Assembly: GCA_036244855.1 (NCBI GenBank) | Contig: BQKZ01000238.1 | Span: 1-30,476, forward strand | Direction of reading: 5' to 3' | Source: Temnopleurus reevesii | Lineage: Eukaryota; Echinodermata; Echinoidea; Temnopleuroida; Temnopleuridae | DNA length: 30,476 nucleotides | Shown here: positions 21,215 to 28,682 of the stretch, piece by piece | Numbering within the stretch: the first letter of the stretch is position 1 | How the letters are laid out: each line of letters starts with the position of its first letter | The notes under the pieces: model-generated | Database searches by the model: none | What the model saw: the letters and a program-made list of their open reading frames with translations, nothing else | What the model was told of the DNA's origin: nothing | Made by a program: the position numbers and the translations under genes

Positions 21215-21300
21215 CTTCATTTTGAAATGTGGATGAAAATGTAGTCTGTCGTTTCCTTCACTTGCTTCTTCAAAGGTAACATAAGTCACCCTGGCTCCAC
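21215..21300 (-). CDS. 86-nt exon, intact copy
   Basis: Minus strand: acceptor TGTGTAGCTAG/GTGGAGCC, phase 1, so it can be joined directly to the phase-1 donor of the module exon at 21643. It is open for 28 codons and ends at ATGAAG/GTAAGG in phase 0. The peptide contains VTFEEASEGNDRLHFHP. There is a loose resemblance to the LCVEFTGG...PDPNFFFR stretch of the modules, but without their Cys residues, so homology is uncertain. It is one of two tandem copies; see 21384-21469. Confidence 0.5.
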
Positions 21301-21383
21301 CTAGCTACACAGAGAATGAAAAGTAAATTTCATTAAAAAAAAAATAGAGGAGAAGGGGGGGGGGGAGATTTGTTATCCCTTAC

Positions 21384-21469
21384 CTTTACCTTGAGCTGAG
21401 GAAGAAACTAAAGTCTGACATAAGTTTTATTTGTTTCTTCAAAGACCACATGTGCCGCTTCGCCTTTAC
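21384..21469 (-). pseudogene. 86-nt exon, duplicate with in-frame stop
   Basis: Same length and phase, with the same acceptor context (TATGTAGCTAG/GTAAAGGC) and donor (AAAG/GTAAGG), as the exon at 21215-21300. The duplicated unit is 169 bp and includes flanking intron. The shared peptide core is V.FEE. Codon 20 is TAG (21408-21410) where the other copy has CAT. If included after the module exons it would end the protein early, so it is either a dead duplicate that is skipped or an alternative terminal exon giving a shorter product. Confidence 0.5.
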
Positions 21470-21642
21470 CTAGCTACATAAAATGAAAGGTTAATTTCAT
21501 GAAAGGATAAAATGCAGTTGTTCAAATCAATTCAATCACATTCGTCATACAAACCTCATTGCCATTATTGGTATACATAAATTGCTGGTGGATGGGACGG
21601 TTTCCTGTCAGAAGACACATGAATAATATATTAAATTTGCAC

Positions 21643-22065
21643 CTCTACATGGTTGCGCCTTGCACGATATGATCGTATCCCCCTCTCCTTGCGTCTCGAA
21701 CTTGAAGTCCGGTGAGGGCGCCCTTCCTTTCGTGAACTCGATACAGAGATGGTTAAACTCGTCGTCACATCCAAGCTTGTTGATCGGGAACGGGAAGTCC
21801 ACATCGTACATATCCAGTGGTCCACCTTCGAAAAGAGGAATCGACTGCTCAGACGGGTCAAGGACTTGCTTCTGTTCATCCCTTCTAGGGCCAGAGCCTT
21901 CAGGGTTTGTTGCCGCGAAGACACCCAATTGCCACAGTCCTCTACCGTTTACATTGGGACTGTCAGGTTCGAACGAGATACCGGCGTCGATGACTACGGA
22001 TACTGGGTCATCGAAGTCGCCTTCGTCTATTTCCAGGTCCCATTCTACATCAATGGCAGTCGCAC
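21643..22065 (-). CDS. Module exon 5 (symmetric phase 1-1), 141 codons
   Basis: Unrecognised family. Minus strand: acceptor CCCCTTTTCTGCAG at 22066 and donor TGTAGAG/GTGCAA at 21642; phase 1 at both ends, length 423. The N-terminal third is acidic (DVEWDLEIDEGDFDDP). The conserved core follows: GLWQLGVFAATNPEGSG at about residues 50-67, Q-x-L-D-P, then GCDDEFNHLCIEF (C-x7-C), a PSPDFKFE motif, and SCKAQPC (C-x4-C) at the C-terminus, the last residues before the donor. It has the longest intron-free match to the module consensus among the 3' copies. Plus-strand open frames 21660-22094 and 21749-22132 are shadows of this exon. Extracellular location is inferred from the paired Cys and phase-1 borders. 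Confidence 0.8.
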
Positions 22066-22688
22066 CTGCAGAAAAGGGGAGAATGGAAGATTGATCCACA
22101 TTAAAACATTAACCAAATTACAATACTGGTAAGTTCTAATCGCTTAAGTCACATATCTTAAACTCCACGAATATGCATTATTAGCATTCTGGTAGAATTT
22201 TACTTAACGTATTTTTCTTTTCAATTGTTGTTTTTGTTTCTTTCAAGTAGGTGATTATTTTATAAACAAACACGGAGCAAACTTATTTCGAACTTAAAGA
22301 CGATTAGTCGTGTTCCCACGTTCCCTGCACAAACAATTACCATTTTTTTTAAACCGTTATGTTGCGTACCATTATAACGGATTAGCTAATACCACAGAGT
22401 TACTCCCACGATAATGCCGTTGTCTCATAAACATTTTTTTTTTCATCACGAGCAAAACAAAATAAACAGAAAGTAATGAGTTGTGTTTTCCTGGCTCGAC
22501 GGTATCAAAAGTGTACTGTCACATGCAACCATCACGATGATTTTTAACGAGAATGGACTGGTATCAACAGGCATTTCCATGATGCACTATTTCAAGATTT
22601 TATCTGTCTGTGGTTTTGTTTTTTAAGCACTACTATACTCTATGTCTGCCGTCAACATGTGAAAAGAACGAATTACTTGTTCACATAC

Positions 22689-23114
22689 CTTTACATCGGT
22701 CTCTAAAATCAACACAAGTCCTGGTGGCCGACTTATCCGGTCTCGACTCGAAGACAAAATCAACAGATGCTTCCGGATTCTTATGCAGGTCAAAGCAAAG
22801 GTACGGAACATCTTCGCACCGCAACCCCGACATATCAAAGTCAAAGTCCACATCGTTCAAAGGAAGGTTCTCTCCATCGTTGAGATCCGTCGCTGCGTTT
22901 GGTGGATCAAGGATCTGCTGTACTAACCCCTTCTTGGGTCCTGACCCGGAAGGAGTTTGGCTGCCGTAGGCTGAGACTCTCCAGAGGGGGTCACCGATGA
23001 CAGTGGTTGCGTCCTCGGCGGTGATTCCACTGAGGTCGACGTTGATGGGGTTGTTCTTATTCTCGATGAGTATTTGATCGTCGAGATCCACGTGAAGGTC
23101 GGTAAATATGGCTC
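22689..23114 (-). CDS. Module exon 4 (symmetric phase 1-1), 142 codons
   Basis: Minus strand: acceptor TCTTTTATCAG/GAGCC and donor TGTAAAG/GTATGTG; length 426, phase 1 both sides. Core landmarks: PLWRVSAYGSQTPSGSG, Q-Q-I-L-D-P, DVDFDFDMSGLRC, a C-x6-C (CEDVPYLC), VDFVFES, and a C-terminal C-x6-C (CVDFRDRC) rather than the C-x4-C of its neighbours. The segment before the Trp is Asp/Asn-rich. This is the most diverged of the complete copies. It is preceded by a 576-bp intron holding a family B foldback and followed by a 623-bp intron. Confidence 0.8.
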
Positions 23115-23361
23115 CTGATAAAAGAAGAATATCAGTGACTTAATTTTCATCATATATTTTTATTTAAATATAATCATGAAATGTAGCCATATGAATTAAC
23201 TTTGGCTGTTTTCAGAAGCTGATTTCATATTTGATAGTCTGATAGTGTAAGATAACTTTTTGCATTAGTGGCGCTGCTGGATATATGCATACGGTTGCAC
23301 CTTTGATAAGGGAATAAAGCTTCAATCCAGAATTCAATAACATTATCAAACATTTTTACTA

Positions 23362-23555
23362 AAGGCCGACTCACGCCTTTGCGTTTTTAGCGTAAGCATA
23401 TTTGGAAATTATAAACTTTCTGTGGAAGCACAAAGACGCAGGTCACAGGATGGACTGGCGCTTGGCGTACGTTTCTTGAGCGTAAGCCGACCGCCAGTCC
23501 ATCGTCTGGTCCGTGTATGTTGTGCGTACAGTGAGTTTTTTTAGCATTAAAACGA
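23362..23555. mobile_element. Family B foldback inside an intron
   Basis: Left arm AAGGCCGACTCACGCCTTTG and central palindrome GGATGGACTGGCGCTTGGCG / AAGCCGACCGCCAGTCCATC match the family; the right outer arm is missing. It lies wholly within the intron between module exons 3 and 4 and does not touch either splice site. Confidence 0.65.
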
Positions 23556-23690
23556 TACAATCAATATTCTAACATCAATGCAATCAATTTCTTGTACTTT
23601 CAGCAACATGGCATTGCCTGTTCGGCTATCCAATTGCGAGAAGATTAAACGTGAAAGTATCGGTTAGATGGTATATTAGTGATATCTTAC

Positions 23691-24137
23691 TTGACAGGCA
23701 CTCCTGTTCCTTGCACTTCACTAAGGTGTTGTCTTCAGAATATCGACTAGCTGAACCAACAACCCGGAAATAGTACTCAGGATCCGAATGGTCTCCTCCA
23801 GTGAACTCCACGCATACATATCCAAAGTCATTGCAACCAATAGTTCCGATCCGGAACGGGGTCGTAGCTCCAGGAACATCCAACACGCCAGAGTTCTGCT
23901 CCAGGGTGAGTGCCTGTTGCGGTTCGTCAAGGATCTGGCGTTGGTAATTGAAGCGTTCTCCGTAGCCGTCGGGGTTTCTGCTCCCAAATAGACCAGCCCG
24001 CCAGAGTCCCGTACCAGCAACCTCGCGGTTGCCATCACGAAAGGTTACCTTGCTGTCGACGCTCACCGTAGTCTCAAGTCCGGGAAGAACTTGGTCCGTA
24101 GGCTCTAAGCTCCAGTCAAGATCCTCAGCCCATACGT
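23691..24137 (-). CDS. Module exon 3 (symmetric phase 1-1), 149 codons
   Basis: Minus strand: acceptor CTTTTGAACAG/ACGTATGG and donor CTGTCAA/GTAAGAT; length 447, phase 1 both sides. Landmarks: DLDWSLEPTD near the start, GTGLWRAGLFGSRNPDGYG at about residue 50, RQILDEPQQALTL, IGTIGCNDFGYVCVEFTGG (C-x6-C), DPEYYFRV, and KCKEQEC (C-x4-C) just before the donor. Very close to module exon 2 throughout, including the region before the Trp, so these two arose from each other most recently. The 105-codon minus frame 23721-24038 and the plus frame 23788-23991 are shadows. Confidence 0.85.
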
Positions 24138-24685
24138 CTGTTCAAAAGAAACGTAAAGGAAACCGAATAAACCAATAGCTTACAAGATGTAGTTAACATT
24201 TGAAGTTCATTCGAATGTTAAAACAATGTTGCAAGGAGTATTATAACCAAACTGATTCAGGAGTAAATGCAGTTCGTGTTGAGCTTCTCATTTGAATATA
24301 AAGGTTGAAAACCACAAGGTTCGACATGTGAAGGATAAAGTAAAAACACGGAAAAGAAAAGGAACTAGAAGAGCAATAAATAAAATTGCATTAATTATAT
24401 GGAAATTATTGTAAAAGGAAGGATACGAACAATAACTACAAATGGAAGAACGAAACAATTCCATGTAAACAAAAATCTGCGAGTTTTACATCTTGAACAT
24501 TTTTATTTCAATCTAAAAGGCCTGTACGTATCAGATCTATCACACGACCAAGTATGAACACTATTAAGGTGAATTGCATAAATAGAGAGCAGTATTTCTG
24601 TTCTTTCCGTCTTCTTCTTCGTCTCCTTCTTGACACTTTTCTAAAATAAGTGATAGTTTAGAAAATCGAAAGCTTGGGAACTTAC

Positions 24686-25129
24686 TTGCCAGACACTCCT
24701 GCTCTCGGCAACTGACAAGAGTATTCGCCTCCTTCGACGCGTCCCGAGCATTCTCGACCCGGAAGAAGAAATTCGGATCGGGTTCATCTCCGCCGGTAAA
24801 CTCAACACATAAGTAGCCGAACTCGTTACAGCCGATCGTTCCCATTTCGAAGTTAGTTATGACGGATGGGAATTCCAGTGGTTCGTTAGCTTTCAGAGTC
24901 TGCCCCTGCAGCGGCTCGTTCAGAGTTTGGGACCTGTAGTTGAAGCGGTCGCCGGATCCTCGGTTGTTTCTGCTGCCGAAGATTCCCATGCGCCAAAGGC
25001 CCTCGCCGGCAAGTTTTGGGTTGTTGTCCCGGAAGTAGATCGTGTTGCTGAGACTGACCGCGGTCTCTTGATTGGGGATGACCGTCTCAGTGGGTTCGAC
25101 GGACCAGTCCATACTTCTGGCCACAATAC
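24686..25129 (-). CDS. Module exon 2 (symmetric phase 1-1), 148 codons
   Basis: Minus strand: acceptor TGTTCCTGTAG/GTATTG and donor TGGCAA/GTAAGTT; length 444, phase 1 both sides. Landmarks: SMDWSVEPTETV, GEGLWRMGIFGSRNNRGSG, RSQTLNEPLQGQTL, MGTIGCNEFGYLCVEFTGG, EPDPNFFFRVE, and SCREQEC directly before the donor. Codon choice is more GC-rich than the flanking introns, as in the other module exons. Reading on past the donor gives 20-odd intron-derived codons to a stop, so the longer open frame from 24564 overstates the exon. Frames at 24920-25126 (-) and 24927-25157 (+) are shadows. Confidence 0.85.
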
Positions 25130-25758
25130 CTACAGGAACACAAACATACATTTATAATGAGGACGTTGAGAATGTGAGAACATATCGTCCATGTTTTCAC
25201 GAAGTGAAGGGAGCCAACATGTATTGGTGCATGTTGACAAAGAAATTCCGACATAACGCCAATTCAACGGGCACCCTGTCGAACAATGTGTTAAATATAT
25301 AGACATAATAGAATGACACATTTTGATTGATTTACTACTCATTTGGCGTAACAATACCCTCTGGTTACCGTAACTATAATAAGAAAACACGGATCATATA
25401 TGATCCTAATTAATAGAAAATGAAATTAACTTTGAAAGTAATTTAAACATGATTGCACAAATGGGCATGAGAACTCGAACATATAGTTGGGGTCGATAAT
25501 ATGAATTTATTATGAATTTAATCAACAAGCGTATCTAAGTTTTCCAAAATTGTTATTGTTAGCAGCATCTAACACCACGTCACGCCGAATGTTACATTTA
25601 GTGATGATTCAAAGGAACTGAGATGAGCTAAAATAACCAAACTTTGTTTTGATTATTTTGATTTGTTTACCAATGTTTATGTTTCTACACTGCTATCTAG
25701 GTTTACATCGGCTACGGTATAACGATAATATGTGAATTATTGAAATAGAATAACATAC

Positions 25759-26012
25759 CTATGCAATTCGGTGCACCTGTGCAGCCAGTCAGCACGTTTT
25801 GATCAGGGTACCCCGCGAAGTTATACGTCAAGCCACCCGCAGGGCGTGGACTGTCCCCACGATCAATACGTGCACAGATATATTTCATGTCCTCACACTC
25901 AGCCATCGGGTCGTTGAAAGATACATCGATGTTTTCAAACTGGAAGTCTTCTTTCTTTTTGTACTGCTGTGCCATCTGAGCTTCATCGAGAGAATTTCTT
26001 TCGTAACCAATC
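25759..26012 (-). CDS. Module exon 1, C-terminal half only
   Basis: Minus strand: donor TGCATAG/GTATGT at 25758, phase 1 like the others. The best acceptor is CATTTCTCTCTAG/GATTGG, giving 254 nt and a phase-2 start. Landmarks: NSLDEAQMAQQ (aligning with the Q-x-L...P-x-Q segment), ENIDVSF, CEDMKYICARI (C-x6-C), YNFAG and CTGAPNC (C-x5-C). The frame stays open upstream to a stop at 26102-26104, but residues there do not resemble the Trp-GVFGS half of the module, so that half is probably on an upstream exon I could not locate, or is missing. This is the 5'-most module seen; the start of the gene is not visible. Confidence 0.65.
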
Positions 26013-26140
26013 CTAGAGAGAAATGATCGTGGAAAAGTATTTTCAGTCGTATCGATGAATTCATCTTTACTAAACTGTCTGCGTCCACGAAACAAAGACA
26101 CTTAATGCTCAGTTCTAAATCCCGAAAGGACAGACTATCC

Positions 26141-26142
<2 letters not shown>

Positions 26143-26172
<30 letters not shown>
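26143..26172. repeat. (TA)n microsatellite
   Basis: About 15 uninterrupted TA units just upstream (in gene direction) of the half-module exon. Confidence 0.95.
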
Positions 26173-26175
<3 letters not shown>

Positions 26176-26183
26176 TGTACCTC

Positions 26184-26355
26184 TTAGGGGTGTTGCTCAA
26201 AATCAACTGCAACTTTGCAACTTGTAATGCGCATTTTCATTCGCGGACGGTATGCGCATTTAACAAGACACGCATGAAAACAATGATTTTGATTGGCAAG
26301 TTCCGATCAACTGCAACTTGCGATCAATTGTAACTTTTGAACAACACCCCCTTAG
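26184..26355. mobile_element. Foldback MITE with GGGTGTTGCTCAAAA ends
   Basis: TTAGGGGTGTTGCTCAAAA at the left pairs with TTTTGAACAACACCCCCTTAG at the right. Inner arms CAACTGCAACTTTGCAACTT and AGTTCCGATCAACTGCAACT are related repeats, and AATGCGCATTTTC / GTATGCGCATT lies in the loop. TTAG borders both ends and may be the target duplication. No open frame. Confidence 0.75.
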
Positions 26356-26423
26356 TCACGTAAAATCAATGATATTGATATTGATATAAATTAAATGAAA
26401 TTATATTGATATTTATTGAAACG

Positions 26424-26944
26424 TTAAAGCCCAAGTAAAGAGTTTTGGTAAAAGCGAATATTTTCATCACCAGATTTTATCTTCAAATCTATATGAAATG
26501 AATTATAGTATTATAAACATATTAAACAAAAGATTGTGCGAAAAATGAACGAGTTTTGAAAAAAGCTATCACCTAAAATGTGCAAATTTTTATAGCGTGG
26601 TGCTTCACCACGCTATTTCAATATTTTCTTTCTTGATAAAGGACAACTTCCCATGCTCAGAATTGGATGAAAATTTAAGAATTTAATTATTGTGTATATC
26701 TCTATATCATTCTATTGTCAAATCTTGGAAATGAATTTGTATATGCTCGATAACGAGCAAAATAATGCAATAACCAAGAGGGGGCGCTGAATATGATTTA
26801 ACGGCCAAATTCAAATTTTCAAAAGAATCAGTTCGTAAGCAAATATGCTTTGGTCTAAAAATGTGTATAAGAATGACATGGCATGGTAAATATCCCCAAA
26901 ATTCACATTTCTTCATCTTTACCAAAACTGTACTTGGGCATTAA
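26424..26944. mobile_element. TTAA-flanked 520-bp MITE, copy 2 (inverted)
   Basis: TTAA-AGCCCAAGTA at 26424 and TACTTGGGCA-TTAA at 26944. The interior is the reverse complement of the element at 5562-6081 along its whole length, with scattered substitutions, including the AGCGCCCTC-type motif and the internal hairpin (ATAGCGTGGTG-CTT-CACCACGCTAT, about 26592-26617). The minus open frame 26707-26925 lies inside it and is not a gene. Confidence 0.8.
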
Positions 26945-27890
26945 ACAAAATGGAAAATGACTCAGAAAAAAACTTGTCATTAGTTTGCTACAGGTAAGCG
27001 ATGCAATGCGTTTCATATGTTTTGATATTTAGATATACAGTGTTAAATTTAAAAAAAAACCCGCAAAAATGACGAAATGAGCAGTTGTCTTTAAATGAAT
27101 GTAATTCTTTAAGAAGAAAGAGACCATCCAATGTATATACAATCGAGGAACTGGTGAATGTGTCATTACATTTTCAACTACCCCCGCTGAACCATTTGTA
27201 TGTGCTTAATATTTCAACCTTTTGTACGCACCGATATATCCATACATGCATCATATCGGATAGACTCTATTTGAAAGTNGTCACCAAATTTGAAGATTTG
27301 TATAGTGATTTTGGCATTATTTTCAAATTTTTTTATATTATTAAAAATTCTGCATTTTCTCTTTACCTCTCAAATTTTCCTTAAAACTTTTGGATCTTTT
27401 TTACTAGATTTTTGTTCTGCTGTTCAAAAATAAATATTTTGGCTGGTCTAATCCTCTAATTTCATCCGAATTTTTAGAGGATTTTGAGGTTTCATGGCTT
27501 CAAACTGAGCCATTTTCAGCAAAATTACTCATTATTATGTGATTTTAATATTTCTTCCTATCAGTATGATAATTTCGAACCAAAATATTCATCTGCCATG
27601 TCACTTTATTCCATCAACACCTTCCAAAAGGTGTACATGTGAACAAAAACGTAAAAAACAACCTGTGGGGATAGCTCGAAAACTTGACCTGATGGGACAA
27701 AACCGATGTGATTTTTGGATTCAGCGCATCAGATTCACCCTAAATCAGCTAAAAAATCGCAGACAACTTTCAAAAAGTAAAATTTTGTTGACCAGTGTTA
27801 TCTATGAACGCAATTTTATCATTAAGAAGTATGCAGACTAAAAAGGTCCACACTGTCGGTTCATGGTTTTTGTTTCATAAAAAAAAACAT
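26945..27890. other. AT-rich sequence, no gene seen
   Basis: Two plus frames of about 100 codons (27085-27384, containing an N at 27279, and 27539-27841) have no recognisable motif or splice-bounded structure. I cannot rule out coding but see nothing that supports it. Confidence 0.35.
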
Positions 27891-27892
27891 GT

Positions 27893-28682
27893 GATAAGTA
27901 CAGACACATGTGAATATTGGCCATCTAATCCTATTCAGAACATGGTCATTAATATCGTTCCCATGTAATTAGAATTTCCAGATAAAAGTAATACACATCG
28001 ATTCTCGATACAGGGCAATATATCTCAACATACATTTGACCGTCCTATTACAACTAATTTGTGCTGCTTCAATAATATATAACTTTGGCATTCTAGCATT
28101 TTCTTATATTAACTGAGTAAACCGTTGTAAAAAGGGTTATATCGTATCTACGAAGGTACAAATAGGCTGGAAAGGCAAGAACGTGACCGCGAGACGCTAT
28201 TCCATGACATGGAGGGCCCAACAAGAGAGATGGAGGAGCAGGATTAGATAAGGATTCGAAAATATGGAGAAAATAAATGAAAGTCATATTGATTAATTCG
28301 GTTGCGTTTTTTTCCTCAAAACATATATTTGTTTTTCACTTCGAAGGATGTGCATTTCTTTATAATGTAGAATAAAAGAACATACCGTACAGCAGACACC
28401 GTGAGACAATAAATTACATATACTAAAACTGCTATTATCATTGATATTATCAATGAAACCACGTATTAAAACATTAAACGTCGTCGATAATTATTGGAAT
28501 CATTGGTTCGTGTTTTCTCCATATTCAAAACGTTATGATAAGTACCAACATTTGTGAATGTTAGTCATCTAATCTAATTCAAATCATGGTAACTATTATC
28601 ATTTTCGATCCCGCCAAATTAGAATTTCCAGATAAAAGTCATATGCATCGATTTTCGATACAGTGCATTATCGTATCTCAAC
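27893..28682. repeat. Degenerate tandem repeat, units of about 640-700 bp
   Basis: Landmarks recur in order: GATAAGTACAGACACATG (27894), AGAATTTCCAGATAAAAGT (27971), TTTGACCGTCCTATTACAAC (28036) and TCTACGAAGGTA (28147); then GATAAGTACCAACATTTG (28537), AGAATTTCCAGATAAAAGT (28620) and TTTGACCGTCCTATTACAAC (28688). A third, more diverged unit begins near 29236. The array runs into the near-identical block at 28683. Confidence 0.65.

Noticed and set aside
21660..22132. Plus-strand frames of 144 and 127 codons
   Set aside because: They are antisense to module exon 5, whose minus frame has splice sites, correct phase and homology to four other exons.
27085..27841. Two plus-strand frames of about 100 codons
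   Set aside because: No recognisable motif, AT-driven amino-acid content, an N inside the first, and no splice-bounded structure.
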